Notes under the pieces: model-generated | Seen by the model: the letters and a program-made list of their open reading frames with translations, nothing else | Told to the model about the DNA's origin: nothing | Databases searched by the model: none | Part shown: piece after piece, positions 28,497-39,011 of the stretch | How positions within the stretch are numbered: position 1 is the first letter of the stretch | Layout: each line of letters opens with the position of its first letter | Assembly: GCF_001941965.1 (NCBI RefSeq) | Contig: NZ_MKZO01000022.1 | Coordinates: 32,355 to 96,354 of the forward strand | Source: Pseudomonas putida | Lineage (GTDB): Bacteria > Pseudomonadota > Gammaproteobacteria > Pseudomonadales > Pseudomonadaceae | Length of the DNA: 64,000 bases | Direction of reading: 5' to 3' | Position numbers and translations under genes: made by a program

Positions 28497-29633
28497 TTAG
28501 CGGCGCTTGGCCATGGCATCGATGAAACGATCGAACAGTGGCGCGACGTCGGTCGGGCCAGGGCTGGCTTCAGGGTGGCCCTGGAAGCTGAACGCGCTCT
28601 TGTCGGTACGCTCGATACCCTGCAGGGTACCGTCGAACAGCGACTTGTGGATGGCGCGGACGTTGTTTGGCAGCGTGGCCTCATCGACCGCGAAACCGTG
28701 GTTCTGGCTGGTGATCATCACCACGCCGGTGTCCAGGTCCTGGACCGGGTGGTTGGCACCGTGGTGACCATGACCCATTTTCACGGTCTTGGCGCCGGAA
28801 GCCAGGGCCAGCAACTGGTGACCGAGGCAGATACCGAAGACCGGGATCTCGGTTTCGAGGATCTCCTTGATCGCCTGGATGGCGTAGTCGCAAGGCTCCG
28901 GATCGCCAGGGCCGTTGGACAGGAACACGCCATCAGGATTGAGGGCGAGCACTTCGCTGGCCGGGGTCTGTGCTGGCACCACGGTCAGGCGGCAGCCGCG
29001 GGCGACCAGCATGCGCAGGATGTTCAGCTTGACGCCGTAGTCGTAGGCAACCACGTGGTATGGCAGGTCGGCAGCTTCGATGGTCGGGTGGCTGTCGGTT
29101 TTCAGCTCCCAGACACTGGAGCGCCACTCGTAGGCGGTCTTGGTGCTGACCACCTTGGCCAGGTCCATGCCCTTCAGACCCGGGAAACCACGGGCAGCGG
29201 CGATGGCGGCTTCTTCGCTGATGTTGTCGCCGGCCAGGATGCAGCCGTTCTGAGCACCCTTCTCACGCAGGATGCGGGTCAGGCGGCGGGTATCGATACC
29301 GGCGATCGCCACGACATTGTTGGCCTTGAGGTAGTCGCTCAGGGACAGGGTGTTACGCCAGTTGCTGGCAATCAGCGGCAGGTCGCGGATGACCAGGCCG
29401 GCCGACCAGACGCGGTCGGACTCGGCGTCCTCGGCGGTGGTGCCGGTGTTGCCGATGTGCGGGTAAGTCAGGGTAACGATCTGTTGCGAGTACGATGGGT
29501 CAGTCAGGATTTCCTGATAGCCGGTCATTGCGGTGTTGAACACCACCTCACCAACGGTCTGACCGTCGGCTCCAATGGCTTCACCGCGAAAAATGCTGCC
29601 ATCGGCAAGGGCGAGTATGGCTGGCTTAGTCAA
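28497..29633 (-). CDS. carA: Carbamoyl-phosphate synthase, small (glutaminase) subunit
   Basis: A 378-residue glutamine amidotransferase supplying ammonia to CarB. The N-terminal CarA domain starts [15 protein letters not shown]. The catalytic cysteine lies in [16 protein letters not shown], and the histidine/glutamate pair in [14 protein letters not shown]. The start is TTG at 29633, supported by a GGGAGG ribosome-binding site six bases upstream and by the exact family N-terminus. The leader upstream contains a terminator hairpin and a short arginine-rich frame whose stop overlaps the TTG, so attenuation and translational coupling are likely. Confidence 0.97.
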   Translation of the reverse strand: MTKPAILALADGSIFRGEAIGADGQTVGEVVFNTAMTGYQEILTDPSYSQQIVTLTYPHIGNTGTTAEDAESDRVWSAGLVIRDLPLIASNWRNTLSLSDYLKANNVVAIAGIDTRRLTRILREKGAQNGCILAGDNISEEAAIAAARGFPGLKGMDLAKVVSTKTAYEWRSSVWELKTDSHPTIEAADLPYHVVAYDYGVKLNILRMLVARGCRLTVVPAQTPASEVLALNPDGVFLSNGPGDPEPCDYAIQAIKEILETEIPVFGICLGHQLLALASGAKTVKMGHGHHGANHPVQDLDTGVVMITSQNHGFAVDEATLPNNVRAIHKSLFDGTLQGIERTDKSAFSFQGHPEASPGPTDVAPLFDRFIDAMAKRR

Positions 29634-29752
29634 GAAGACCTCCCGTAAATCAAGCCTGAAGGGGCGATCGCAGGTTGCAAAAAAGCGGAATGACGTATAG
29701 ACACGTCACCCCGCTTTCTTCGTCGAATTATCTGCGCGCTTTTAGTGGACAC
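29630..29752 (-). CDS. Candidate carA leader peptide (arginine-rich)
   Basis: A 40-codon frame starting at GTG 29752. Codons 10-14 read Arg-Arg-Arg-Lys-Arg (CGA CGA AGA AAG CGG), and the frame ends at a TGA that overlaps the carA TTG as TTGA. The arginine codons stand directly before and inside the 5' arm of a terminator hairpin. A promoter-like pair predicts transcript start only about five bases before the GTG and there is no ribosome-binding site, so translation would be nearly leaderless. Translation is not proven; the frame could be fortuitous. Confidence 0.45.
   Translation of the reverse strand: MSTKSAQIIRRRKRGDVSIRHSAFLQPAIAPSGLIYGRSS
29683..29716 (-). terminator. Attenuator/terminator hairpin in the carA leader
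   Basis: On the minus strand a 14-bp stem (AAGCGGGGTGACGT against ACGTCATTCCGCTT, two G-T pairs) with a 6-base loop is followed by a T-run at 29684-29679. It lies about 50 bases before carA and 190 bases after dapB. It could end dapB transcripts as well as attenuate carA. Confidence 0.75.
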
Positions 29753-29763
29753 ACTAAAGCTGT

Positions 29764-29792
29764 AGCTTACAGAAAAACGCTTTTTTGGTCTA
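29764..29792 (-). promoter_or_regulatory. Candidate carA promoter
   Basis: Minus strand -35 TAGACC and -10 TAAGCT separated by 17 bases, upstream of the leader hairpin. A perfect 7-bp inverted repeat (TTTAGTG/CACTAAA, 29741-29758) lies just downstream, at the predicted start. Matches to consensus are partial. Confidence 0.4.
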
Positions 29793-29903
29793 CCACTGAT
29801 GTGTCTGAAAGACGCAGGAATGCGACAGGACGCATCGGAGAGGGCCGCGACAGCGGATCGACCCTGAAAGGCCGACCCGCTCCCGGGTAAAGCGAATGGC
29901 GGA

Positions 29904-30710
<807 letters not shown>

Positions 30711-30721
30711 TCATTCCTTCC

Positions 30722-31846
30722 TTACAGATCGCCGAAGAAGCGTTTTACACCTTCGAACCAGCCACTGGCCTTGGGCGAATGGGAGCTGTCGCCTTCCAGG
30801 GAAGCACGCAGCTCTTCGAGCAGCTCACGCTGGCGACGGCTCAGGTTGACCGGGGTCTCGACCGCCACGCGGCACATCAAGTCGCCAGCACCGCCGCCAC
30901 GTACAGGGGCAACACCCTTGCCGCGCAGACGGAACTGCTTGCCGGTCTGGGTGCCTTCCGGAATCTTCAGCTTGACCCGACCATCGAGGGTCGGCACTTC
31001 CAGCTCGCCACCCAGGGCGGCATCGGTGTAGCTGATCGGTACTTCGCAGTACAGGTGCTTGCCGTCACGCTGGAAGATCGGGTGTTCGCGAACGTTGATC
31101 ACCACGTACAGGTCGCCGGTCGGGCCACCCTGGGTGCCAGCTTCGCCTTCGCCGGAGAGGCGGATGCGGTCGCCGGTGTCGACTCCAGCCGGCACTTTCA
31201 CCGACAGGGTCTTGTACTCTTCGACGCGGCCTTCGCCGTGGCAGGAATCGCACGGGTCGGTGATGATCTTGCCCTGGCCATGGCAGCGCGGACAGGTCTG
31301 CTGCACCGAGAAGAAGCCCTGCTGCATGCGCACCTGGCCGATACCGCCACAGGTCGGGCAGGTCGCAGGCGACGAGCCCTTCTTCGCGCCCGAGCCGTCG
31401 CACGGCTTGCAGTTGACCAGCGTCGGCACACGGATGTTGACCGTGGTACCGCGCACCGCCTCTTCCAGGTTCAGTTCCAGGGTGTAGCGCAGGTCACTGC
31501 CGCGCTGGGCGCCGCCGCGGGAGCCGCCACGACCACCACCGAAGAAATCACTGAAGACATCGCCAAAGATGTCGGAGAAGTTGGCGCCACCGAAACCGGC
31601 ACCGCCGCCACCCATGCTCGGGTCGACGCCGGCATGGCCGTACTGGTCGTACGCCGTGCGCTTGCTGGCATCGGAAAGGACTTCGTAGGCCTCGTTGGCC
31701 TCCTTGAACAGTTCTTCCGACTCTTTGCTGTCGGGATTACGGTCCGGGTGGTGCTTCATCGCCAGGCGACGGTAGGCCTTCTTCAGATCGGCCTCGCTCG
31801 CGCCCCGCTCGACTCCCAGAACCTCGTAATAGTCACGCTTTGCCAT
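30722..31846 (-). CDS. dnaJ: Chaperone protein DnaJ
   Basis: A 374-residue co-chaperone delivering clients to DnaK. The J domain has HPD in [10 protein letters not shown], then a glycine/phenylalanine-rich region. Four zinc-binding CxxCxGxG repeats ([32 protein letters not shown]) and the C-terminal substrate domains follow. Start 31846 ([12 protein letters not shown]) is the family start. The 192 bases between dnaK and dnaJ hold a GC-rich hairpin near 31960-31979 but no gene. Confidence 0.98.
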   Translation of the reverse strand: MAKRDYYEVLGVERGASEADLKKAYRRLAMKHHPDRNPDSKESEELFKEANEAYEVLSDASKRTAYDQYGHAGVDPSMGGGGAGFGGANFSDIFGDVFSDFFGGGRGGSRGGAQRGSDLRYTLELNLEEAVRGTTVNIRVPTLVNCKPCDGSGAKKGSSPATCPTCGGIGQVRMQQGFFSVQQTCPRCHGQGKIITDPCDSCHGEGRVEEYKTLSVKVPAGVDTGDRIRLSGEGEAGTQGGPTGDLYVVINVREHPIFQRDGKHLYCEVPISYTDAALGGELEVPTLDGRVKLKIPEGTQTGKQFRLRGKGVAPVRGGGAGDLMCRVAVETPVNLSRRQRELLEELRASLEGDSSHSPKASGWFEGVKRFFGDL

Positions 31847-32038
31847 GGTTCTTTGCACTCTTGAGGACGTTCGGCAAACCTCTGCGCATCAGCGCTGTGC
31901 CGTCAGCACCGGCATCAAGACCAGTGCTGGAAAAAATTCGGGTATTCCAGACACGCCAACGCGGGAGCAAGCCCCCGCGCGGCGACATCCTACCAGTCAA
32001 CGTCAAACATCAGTCAACCGGCCGACAACGAACAGCAA

Positions 32039-33958
32039 TTACTTGTTGTCTTTGACTTCTTCGAACTCGGCATCGACGACGTCGTCGTGCTTGGCGTCGT
32101 CAGCCTGCTGGGCCTGGGCACCAGCTTCCGGCTTCTCGGCCTGTTCGGCGTATATCTTCTGGGCAACCGGCGCGGAGACTTTCGACAGCTCCTCGACCTT
32201 GGCGTCGATGGCAGCCTTGTCGTCGCCTTTGACAGCGGCTTCCAGGGCAACCACGGCAGCTTCGATCGCGGTCTTCTCTTCGGCGGTTACCTTGTCACCG
32301 GCGTCGGCGACCATCTTGCGAGTCGAGTGGACCAGCGCGTCACCCTGGTTGCGGGCAGCGGCCAGCTCTTCGAACTTGCGGTCTTCCTCGGCGTTGACTT
32401 CAGCGTCACGCACCATCTGCTGGATTTCTTCCTCGGACAGACCGGAGTTGGCCTTGATCACGATGGACTGCTGCTTGCCGGTAGCCTTGTCCTTCGCGCC
32501 GACGTGCAGGATGCCGTTGGCGTCGATGTCGAAGGTCACTTCGATCTGTGGAACGCCACGTGGTGCTGGCGGAATCTCGGCCAGGTCGAACTTGCCCAGG
32601 GACTTGTTCTGACCGGCTTGCTTGCGCTCGCCCTGCAGCACGTGAATGGTCACGGCGCTCTGGTTGTCGTCGGCAGTCGAGAACACCTGCGACTTCTTGG
32701 TCGGGATGGTGGTGTTCTTCTCGATCAGCGCGGTCATCACGCCGCCCATGGTTTCGATACCCAGGGTCAGCGGGCTGACGTCGAGCAGCAGGACGTCCTT
32801 GACGTCACCGGCCAGAACGGCGCCCTGAATGGCAGCACCCATGGCAACAGCTTCGTCAGGGTTGACGTCCTTGCGCGCTTCCTTGCCGAAGAACTCGCTG
32901 ACGGTCTTCTGCACCAGCGGCATACGGGTCTGGCCACCGACCAGGATCACGTCGTCGATCTTGCTGACGTCGATACCGGCGTCTTTCAGGGCGATGCGGC
33001 AAGGCTCGATGGTGCGCTGAACCAGGTCTTCGACCAGCGACTCCAGCTTGGCGCGGGAAATCTTCACGTTCAGGTGCTTCGGACCGGTCGCATCGGCAGT
33101 GATGTACGGCAGGTTGACGTCGGTCTGCTGGCTGGAGGACAGCTCGATCTTGGCTTTTTCAGCGGCTTCTTTCAGACGCTGCATGGCCAGAGGGTCGCCC
33201 TTCAGGTTCATGCCGGTTTCTTTCTTGAATTCGTCGACGAGGTAGTCGATCAGACGAATGTCGAAGTCTTCACCACCGAGGAAGGTGTCACCGTTGGTTG
33301 CCAGTACTTCGAACTGGTGCTCGCCATCGACTTCGGCGATCTCGATCACGGACACGTCGAAGGTACCGCCACCCAGGTCATACACGATGACGGTGTGGTC
33401 GCCCTTGGCCTTGTCCATGCCGTAGGCCAGTGCGGCCGCGGTCGGTTCGTTGATGATGCGCTTGACGTCCAGACCGGCGATACGACCGGCGTCCTTGGTA
33501 GCCTGGCGCTGGCTGTCATTGAAGTACGCTGGGACGGTGATGACCGCTTCGGTCACTGCCTCGCCGAGGTAGTCTTCGGCGGTTTTCTTCATCTTCTTCA
33601 GGACTTCGGCGCTGATTTGCGGCGGAGCCATTTTCTGGCCGTTGACTTCGACCCAGGCGTCGTTGTTGTCAGCCTTGACGATCTTGTACGGAACCATCTG
33701 GATGTCTTTCTGCACCACTTCTTCTTCGAAGCGACGGCCGATCAGACGTTTTACCGCGTACAGGGTGTTGTGCGGGTTGGTGACGGCCTGGCGCTTGGCC
33801 GACTGGCCAACCAGGATTTCGCCGTCGTTGGCGTAAGCGATGATCGACGGCGTGGTGCGAGCGCCTTCGGCGTTCTCGATCACCTTGACGTTGCCGTTTT
33901 CCAGAATGGAGACGCAGGAGTTGGTGGTCCCCAGGTCGATACCGATGATTTTGCCCAT
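32039..33958 (-). CDS. dnaK: Chaperone protein DnaK (Hsp70)
   Basis: A 639-residue ATP-driven chaperone. The ATPase domain begins [16 protein letters not shown] and has the phosphate loops [11 protein letters not shown] and [15 protein letters not shown]. The substrate-binding domain ([17 protein letters not shown]) and a lid end in the usual EEVKDNK-type tail. It lies between grpE and dnaJ and is driven by the sigma-32 promoter before grpE. Confidence 0.98.
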   Translation of the reverse strand: MGKIIGIDLGTTNSCVSILENGNVKVIENAEGARTTPSIIAYANDGEILVGQSAKRQAVTNPHNTLYAVKRLIGRRFEEEVVQKDIQMVPYKIVKADNNDAWVEVNGQKMAPPQISAEVLKKMKKTAEDYLGEAVTEAVITVPAYFNDSQRQATKDAGRIAGLDVKRIINEPTAAALAYGMDKAKGDHTVIVYDLGGGTFDVSVIEIAEVDGEHQFEVLATNGDTFLGGEDFDIRLIDYLVDEFKKETGMNLKGDPLAMQRLKEAAEKAKIELSSSQQTDVNLPYITADATGPKHLNVKISRAKLESLVEDLVQRTIEPCRIALKDAGIDVSKIDDVILVGGQTRMPLVQKTVSEFFGKEARKDVNPDEAVAMGAAIQGAVLAGDVKDVLLLDVSPLTLGIETMGGVMTALIEKNTTIPTKKSQVFSTADDNQSAVTIHVLQGERKQAGQNKSLGKFDLAEIPPAPRGVPQIEVTFDIDANGILHVGAKDKATGKQQSIVIKANSGLSEEEIQQMVRDAEVNAEEDRKFEELAAARNQGDALVHSTRKMVADAGDKVTAEEKTAIEAAVVALEAAVKGDDKAAIDAKVEELSKVSAPVAQKIYAEQAEKPEAGAQAQQADDAKHDDVVDAEFEEVKDNK

Positions 33959-34060
33959 GTTAACTCTCCCGAAACTTTGGATTTGGTTGCCGCAGCGGTG
34001 GTTGCCTACTGCGGTAGCACTTAAACGCTTGACACCTAGATGGGGGCCATCCGGCTAATT

Positions 34061-34627
34061 TCAAGCCTTCTCGTCGATGGAAGGCGAAACCGGTGCCGGG
34101 GCCTTGCTGACCACGACCATGGCCGGGCGCAGCAGGCGTCCGTTGAGCTGATAGCCCTTCTGGAACACCTTGAGCACGCTGTTCGGCTCGACGTCGGCGC
34201 TTTCCTGCATGGCCATCGCCTGGTGCTGTTCGGCGTTGAAGGGTTCGCCGTGCGGATCGATGGCTTCGAGGTTGTAGCGCTTGAGGGTGTCCTCGAACAT
34301 CTTCAGGGTCAGCTCGATGCCTTCGCGCATCGGACGGATGTTTTCGTCATCCGGATTGGACAGCTCCAGGCCGCGCTCCAGGCTGTCGAGGATCGGAAGA
34401 AGATCGCCCGCGAACTTCTCCAGGGCGAATTTGTGCGCCTTTTCCACATCCTGCTCGGCGCGGCGGCGTACGTTCTGCAGGTCGGCAGCGGTGCGCAGGG
34501 CCTGGTCCTGGGCGGCGGCAACCTGCTCTTCGAGCAGTTGCACGCGGGCAACCAGATCCTCGGAACCCGCTTCGGCGGCTTTGTCTGCGTTCGGATTCAG
34601 TTCGTCCAGCTTCTGCTCATCAGCCAT
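34061..34627 (-). CDS. grpE: Nucleotide exchange factor GrpE
   Basis: A 188-residue dimeric cofactor that releases ADP from DnaK. It has an N-terminal acidic tail, a long coiled coil (about residues 25-80, [20 protein letters not shown]) and a C-terminal beta domain ([20 protein letters not shown]). Start 34627 has a GAGGAGAG ribosome-binding site; the longer frame upstream runs into the promoter. It is the first gene of grpE-dnaK-dnaJ. Confidence 0.97.
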   Translation of the reverse strand: MADEQKLDELNPNADKAAEAGSEDLVARVQLLEEQVAAAQDQALRTAADLQNVRRRAEQDVEKAHKFALEKFAGDLLPILDSLERGLELSNPDDENIRPMREGIELTLKMFEDTLKRYNLEAIDPHGEPFNAEQHQAMAMQESADVEPNSVLKVFQKGYQLNGRLLRPAMVVVSKAPAPVSPSIDEKA

Positions 34628-34681
34628 GAAATCTCTCCTCTCAATGTCGTCGGCGAGCTCGACTCGCGCATCTGCCGGCCT

Positions 34682-34709
34682 ATATGGGGTCGCAAAAAGC
34701 AGCTTCAAG
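34682..34709 (-). promoter_or_regulatory. Sigma-32 (heat-shock) promoter of grpE
   Basis: Minus strand CTTGAAG, 13 bases, CCCCATAT, almost the full heat-shock consensus, about 55 bases upstream of the grpE ATG. Confidence 0.88.
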
Positions 34710-34794
34710 GGTGATTGAACATCAATGTGCGGCGCACATAACTGTCCGCGATCAAAAACCGCCCCGGGCGAGCGAATCGGACTAAGGCGGGGCA

Positions 34795-34831
34795 TTGCCA
34801 GCATTTTCAAAAACACTGTATAAATAACCAG
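34795..34831 (+). promoter_or_regulatory. SOS-controlled recN promoter with LexA box
   Basis: -35 TTGCCA (34795-34800) and -10 TATAAA (34819-34824) with an 18-base spacer. A LexA box CTGTATAAATAACCAG at 34816-34831 (13 of 16 matches to the enterobacterial consensus) overlaps the -10, as needed for repression. Confidence 0.8.
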
Positions 34832-34857
34832 ACCTTTTGATTCTGGGAGTCGCCCGC

Positions 34858-36531
34858 ATGCTGGTGCACCTGTCCATCCACAACTACGCCATCGTCGAAC
34901 ACCTCGACCTTGAACTCGCCCGCGGCATGAGCGTCATCACCGGCGAAACCGGGGCCGGCAAGTCGATCATGCTCGACGCCCTGGGCCTGACCCTGGGCGA
35001 TCGCGCCGACAGCGGCGTGGTGCGCCCCGGCGCGGACAAGGCCGACATCCTCGCCACCTTCGACCTGGTGGACATCCCCGAGGCCCGCACCTGGCTGGCG
35101 GAGCGCGACCTGGACAGCGACGGCCCGTGCATCCTGCGCCGGGTGATCACCGCCGAGGGCCGCAGCCGAGGCTATATCAACGGCACGCCCTGCCCCCTCG
35201 GCGACCTCAAGGCGCTGGGCGAGCTGCTGATCGACATCCATAGCCAGCACGAGCACCAGTCGCTGCTGAAGACCGACACCCACCGCCGCCTGCTCGACGA
35301 ATACGCCGGCGCCACCGACCTGGCCCGCCAGGTCCAGCTGGCCGCGCAGCGCTGGCGGCAGACCCACACCGAGCTGGAACGCCTGCGCAATTCCGGCGAT
35401 GAACAGCGTGCCCGCCACCAGTTGCTCAGCTACCAGCTGGAGGAACTGGACAACCTCGGCCTCGGCGAGAACGAACTGGAACAACTGGAACAGGAACACA
35501 AGAACCTGACCAATGCCGAAGCCCTGTTCGGCATCTGCCGCCAGGTCATCGACCATTGCAGCGAAAGCGACTCGGGCAACGTGCTCAGCGCCCTGACCGT
35601 CAGTGTCAATCGCCTGACCGCCGTGCAGAATGCGCCGCGCGCACTGGGCGAGGCGGTCAACCTGATCGCCAGCGCACAGATCCAGGTGGAAGAGGCGGTC
35701 GGCGAACTCAACCGCTTCCTCGACAACTTCGATGCCGACCCGATGCGCCTGCAACAGCTCGAGGAGCGCCTCGACACCCTCTATACCCTGGCGCGCAAGC
35801 ACCGCATCCACCCCGCCGGCCTGCTCGACCTGCAGCAGCGCCTGGGCGAGGAACTGGAAAGCCTGAACGCCAACGATGAGTCGATCGAGCGCCTGGAAGA
35901 AGAACTGAAAGCCTACGCCCGCCACTATCACGAGAAGGCCGGCGAACTCAGCAGCCTGCGCCAGCGCGCCTCGACCCAGCTGTCGGCCGCAGTGGAGCAG
36001 GAAATCCAGCGCCTGGGCATGCCGGGCGGGCGCTTCCGCATCGAGCTGCGGCCCGGCAATGGCGAAGACCTACACCCCCACGGACTGGAACAGGTGGAAC
36101 TGCTGGTCAGCGCCAACCCGGGACAACCGCTCAAGGGGCTGGCGAAAGTCGCCTCGGGCGGCGAGCTGTCACGGATCAGCCTGGCGATCCAGGTGATCAC
36201 CGCGCAGACCTCGCGGATTCCGACCCTGGTCTTCGACGAAGTGGACGTGGGCATCGGCGGCCCGACTGCGGAAATCGTCGGCCAGTTGCTGCGGCGCCTG
36301 GGCGAACGCGGTCAGGTACTGACCGTGACCCACCTGCCGCAGGTGGCGGCGCAAGGTCATCACCACCTGTTCGTACACAAGGTGCGCGACAGCGATGCCA
36401 CCCACACCGCCGTCGCCAGCCTGGGCAAACGCGAGCGGGTCGAGGAAGTGGCGCGGATGCTGGGCGGCATCGACCTGACCAAGGAATCCCTGGCCCACGC
36501 GAAGAAGATGGTGGTCACCAGCAAGGGCTGA
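34858..36531 (+). CDS. recN: DNA repair protein RecN
   Basis: A 557-residue SMC-like ATPase acting in double-strand break repair. Walker A GETGAGKS is at residues 29-36, a long coiled coil fills the middle, and the C-terminal part has the ABC signature [14 protein letters not shown] and Walker [13 protein letters not shown]. Start ATG 34858 follows a GGGAG site. It is divergent from grpE, and the LexA box upstream predicts SOS induction. Confidence 0.97.
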   Translation: MLVHLSIHNYAIVEHLDLELARGMSVITGETGAGKSIMLDALGLTLGDRADSGVVRPGADKADILATFDLVDIPEARTWLAERDLDSDGPCILRRVITAEGRSRGYINGTPCPLGDLKALGELLIDIHSQHEHQSLLKTDTHRRLLDEYAGATDLARQVQLAAQRWRQTHTELERLRNSGDEQRARHQLLSYQLEELDNLGLGENELEQLEQEHKNLTNAEALFGICRQVIDHCSESDSGNVLSALTVSVNRLTAVQNAPRALGEAVNLIASAQIQVEEAVGELNRFLDNFDADPMRLQQLEERLDTLYTLARKHRIHPAGLLDLQQRLGEELESLNANDESIERLEEELKAYARHYHEKAGELSSLRQRASTQLSAAVEQEIQRLGMPGGRFRIELRPGNGEDLHPHGLEQVELLVSANPGQPLKGLAKVASGGELSRISLAIQVITAQTSRIPTLVFDEVDVGIGGPTAEIVGQLLRRLGERGQVLTVTHLPQVAAQGHHHLFVHKVRDSDATHTAVASLGKRERVEEVARMLGGIDLTKESLAHAKKMVVTSKG

Positions 36532-36540
36532 TCACGGGAA

Positions 36541-36630
36541 AGCGGCAAGCTTTAAGCCTCAAGCGGCAAGAGAAAGCAGTTCGCGTTCTCGGCGCTCTTT
36601 TCTTATGACTTGCAGCTTGAAGCTTGCAGC
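36541..36630. repeat. About 90-bp palindromic repeat, copy A (recN/fur junction)
   Basis: An imperfect palindrome whose arms carry AAGC/CAAGC/GCAAG units. Its reverse complement shares a 28-base identical stretch with copy B at 37757-37849. It lies between the convergent recN and fur genes, next to a separate bidirectional terminator. Confidence 0.7.
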
Positions 36631-36632
36631 CC

Positions 36633-36670
36633 AAACAAAGAAGGCGACCCCAAGGTCGCCTTCTTTGTTT
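36633..36670. terminator. Bidirectional terminator between recN and fur
   Basis: A perfect 17-bp stem (AAACAAAGAAGGCGACC and its complement) with a CCAA loop and A/T-rich ends on both strands, 13 bases beyond the fur stop. Confidence 0.9.
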
Positions 36671-36682
36671 CTACCGAAGTAG

Positions 36683-37087
36683 TTACTTCTTCTTGCGTAC
36701 GTACAGCACCAGATTGTGGTCGACCAGCTCGTAACCGTGCTGGGCAACGATTTCCTTCTGGCGTTTCTCGATTTCAGGATCGAAGAACTCGATCACCTCA
36801 CCGGAATCCACGTTGACCATATGGTCGTGGTGGCCGCCGTCGGCCAGCTCGAATACCGCGTGGCCGCCGTCGAAGTTGTGACGCACGACCAGGCCGGCAG
36901 CCTCGAACTGGGTCAGGACACGGTAGACCGTGGCCAGGCCGACATCTTCTCCAGCTTCCATCAATGCCTTGTAGACATCTTCAGCGCTCATGTGGCGCTG
37001 CTCGGTGGAGTCGAGCATCTGTAGGATCTTGACTCGAGGCAGGGTCACCTTGAGACCGGCTTTGCGCAGTTCGCTATTTTCAACCAT
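36683..37087 (-). CDS. fur: Ferric uptake regulator Fur
   Basis: A 134-residue iron-responsive repressor of siderophore and iron-uptake genes. The winged-helix N-terminus (MVENSELRKAGLKVTLPRVK) and the metal sites in HAVFELADGGHHDHMV are present. Start 37087 fits the family length. It is divergent from omlA across a 97-base gap, a conserved Pseudomonas arrangement. Confidence 0.97.
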   Translation of the reverse strand: MVENSELRKAGLKVTLPRVKILQMLDSTEQRHMSAEDVYKALMEAGEDVGLATVYRVLTQFEAAGLVVRHNFDGGHAVFELADGGHHDHMVNVDSGEVIEFFDPEIEKRQKEIVAQHGYELVDHNLVLYVRKKK

Positions 37088-37184
37088 GGTCAGCTTTCTC
37101 GCCGATGCTGCTTCGCAGCTTCTCTGAATACGGGTATGATCGGGGTTTACGTTGTCCAGCCAAGATAGTGGAAGTCGCCCACCG

Positions 37185-37709
37185 ATGCAAAACACCAAGC
37201 TCTTGCTAACCAGCCTCACCCTCGTGGGACTGCTCGCACTCGCCGGTTGCTCGTTCCCCGGGGTTTACAAAATCGACATCCAGCAGGGCAATGTCGTAAC
37301 GCAGGACATGATAGACCAATTGCGCCCTGGAATGACCCGTCGCCAAGTACGGTTTATCATGGGCAACCCGCTGATCCAGGATACCTTCCACACCAATCGC
37401 TGGGATTACCTGTACAGCCTGCAGCCTGGCGGCGGTGAGCGCCAACAGGAGCGCATCAGCATTTTCTTCAATGAAAATGACCAACTGGCCAGCCTGTCCG
37501 GCGACTTCATGCCTGGCGTGAGCCGTGACCAGGAAATCCTTGGTAACGAAAGCAGCACCACGGTCAGCCAGCCAGGCGAGCAACAGGCCCAGCCGGCGAA
37601 AGCAGAGAAGCCTGCACGCCCGGGCTCGCTGGAAGAGAAGATCCAGCGCGACGTCGATACCATCGAAGTCATGCCGGTCCCGGCTCCGCCGCCCCTGCAA
37701 ACCGAGTAA
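37185..37709 (+). CDS. bamE: Outer-membrane lipoprotein OmlA (BamE)
   Basis: A 174-residue lipoprotein of the beta-barrel assembly machine. The lipoprotein signal ends in the lipobox LAGC. The SmpA/OmlA core includes [20 protein letters not shown] and [13 protein letters not shown]. The C-terminal third is proline-, glutamine- and lysine-rich, typical for pseudomonads. Start 37185 begins the signal peptide; an ATG 33 bases earlier would spoil it. Confidence 0.95.
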   Translation: MQNTKLLLTSLTLVGLLALAGCSFPGVYKIDIQQGNVVTQDMIDQLRPGMTRRQVRFIMGNPLIQDTFHTNRWDYLYSLQPGGGERQQERISIFFNENDQLASLSGDFMPGVSRDQEILGNESSTTVSQPGEQQAQPAKAEKPARPGSLEEKIQRDVDTIEVMPVPAPPPLQTE

Positions 37710-37722
37710 TCACGGCGCGCAC

Positions 37723-37756
37723 AAAAAAGCCCGAACAGCAGTTCGGGCTTTTTTTT
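37723..37756. terminator. Bidirectional terminator between bamE and ratA
   Basis: AAAAAAGCCCGAAC-AGCA-GTTCGGGCTTTTTTTT: a stem with A-run and T-run on either side, terminating both the bamE and the ratA transcripts. Confidence 0.92.
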
Positions 37757-37849
37757 GAGCTTCAAGCTTCAAGCTGCAAGTCATAAGAAAAAGCCGTGGC
37801 GACGCGGACTGCTCTTGCTTGCCGCTTACAGCTTAAAGCTTGCGGCTTG
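37757..37849. repeat. About 90-bp palindromic repeat, copy B (bamE/ratA junction)
   Basis: Same family as copy A, in opposite orientation. The stretch GGCGACGCGGACTGCTCTT recurs in the reverse complement of copy C at 59606-59697. It lies directly after the terminator, between convergent genes. Confidence 0.7.
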
Positions 37850-37850
37850 T

Positions 37851-38285
37851 TCAACCGTAAAGCTGCTTGGCCCGCTGGCAGAACGCATCGACCAGGGTAT
37901 TCGCCGCCTGGTTGAACAGCGGCCCCAGGGTCGCTTTGACCAACGCGCCGGAATATTCGAACGACAGGTCCAGGCTGATCTTGCAGGCCTTCTCGCCCAA
38001 CGGCTTGAACACCCACAGGCCATGCAACTGACTGAACGGACCTTCTTCCAGGTTCATTTCGATGGACTGCCCCGGCACCAGCACATTACGCGTTACAAAA
38101 TGCTGGCTGAGGCCGCCCTTGGCCACTTCGACCTTGGCGCGCATCGCCGTGTCACTGGACTCCAGCACAGTGGAGCCCGAGCACCAGGGCAGGAATTTCG
38201 GGTAGCTCGCAACGTCATTGACCAGATCGTAGAGTGCCTGAGCGGGATAAGGCAGCAGGGCCGACCGTTGAATATGGGTAGTCAT
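37851..38285 (-). CDS. ratA: RatA/COQ10-type START-fold protein
   Basis: A 144-residue protein of the polyketide-cyclase/COQ10 START fold. In Escherichia coli the homologue was called the RatA toxin, while related proteins bind ubiquinone, so the role is uncertain. Family segments are [30 protein letters not shown] and [18 protein letters not shown]. Start 38285 ([11 protein letters not shown]) matches the family. It is divergent from smpB, as is standard. Confidence 0.9.
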   Translation of the reverse strand: MTTHIQRSALLPYPAQALYDLVNDVASYPKFLPWCSGSTVLESSDTAMRAKVEVAKGGLSQHFVTRNVLVPGQSIEMNLEEGPFSQLHGLWVFKPLGEKACKISLDLSFEYSGALVKATLGPLFNQAANTLVDAFCQRAKQLYG

Positions 38286-38409
38286 CCAGGCGTCAGTTCC
38301 AAACGTGAACAAGAAGAATGCGCCGCATTGTCCGGGATTCACTCCGTCGCCTCAAGCTCGCCACTCCCCCGTAGCCGCCGACGCGGCGACTCCCTATAAT
38401 GCCGCCCCT

Positions 38410-38892
38410 ATGGCCAAACAAAAGAAACATCCGACAGGGACCATCGCGCAGAACAAGAAAGCGCGACACGATTACTTCATCGAACACAAATTCGAGGCCG
38501 GACTGGTCCTGTCCGGTTGGGAAGTAAAAAGCCTGCGTGCCGGCAAGGCGCACCTCGTGGACAGCTACGTGCTGCTCAAGGACGGTGAAGCCTGGCTGAT
38601 GGGCAGCCACATCACCCCGCTGACGACCGCCAGTACCCACGTCATCGCCGACCCGACCCGTACCCGCAAGCTGCTGCTCAATCGCCGCGAGCTGGAGCGT
38701 CTGTACGTGGGCGTGCAGCAGAAGGGCTACACCTGCGTCGCGCTGTCCATGTACTGGAGCAAGCACCTGATCAAGTGCGAGATTGCTTTGGGCAAGGGCA
38801 AGAAGGAATACGACAAGCGCGATACCGAGCGCGAACGGGATTCCAATCGCGAGCTGCAGCGTGCGGTGCGCAACAAGGGGCGGGAAGACTAG
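38410..38892 (+). CDS. smpB: SsrA-binding protein SmpB
   Basis: A 160-residue partner of tmRNA in rescuing stalled ribosomes. It has the core [20 protein letters not shown] and the basic tail [20 protein letters not shown]. Start 38410 is fixed by [20 protein letters not shown]. The tmRNA gene lies about 7.4 kb downstream in the same window. Confidence 0.98.
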   Translation: MAKQKKHPTGTIAQNKKARHDYFIEHKFEAGLVLSGWEVKSLRAGKAHLVDSYVLLKDGEAWLMGSHITPLTTASTHVIADPTRTRKLLLNRRELERLYVGVQQKGYTCVALSMYWSKHLIKCEIALGKGKKEYDKRDTERERDSNRELQRAVRNKGRED

Positions 38893-38909
38893 TTCTTCGG
38901 CGCCTCTGG

Positions 38910-38996
38910 TGGCCTCATCGCTGGCAAGCCAGCTCCCACAGTGACCGCGTGCGCCGCCAAACCTGTGGGAGCTGGCTTGCCAGCGATAGGGCCCTC
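38910..38996. repeat. REP pair (inverted)
   Basis: Two facing REP copies between the convergent smpB and lldR genes. The loop between the copies is about 25 bases. Confidence 0.9.
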
Positions 38997-39011
38997 AGCA
39001 ACAACACAAGA

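Noticed and set aside
37851..38892. ratA-smpB as a toxin-antitoxin pair
   Set aside because: RatA was described as a toxin in Escherichia coli, but smpB is divergent and a housekeeping gene, and no antitoxin frame lies between them.
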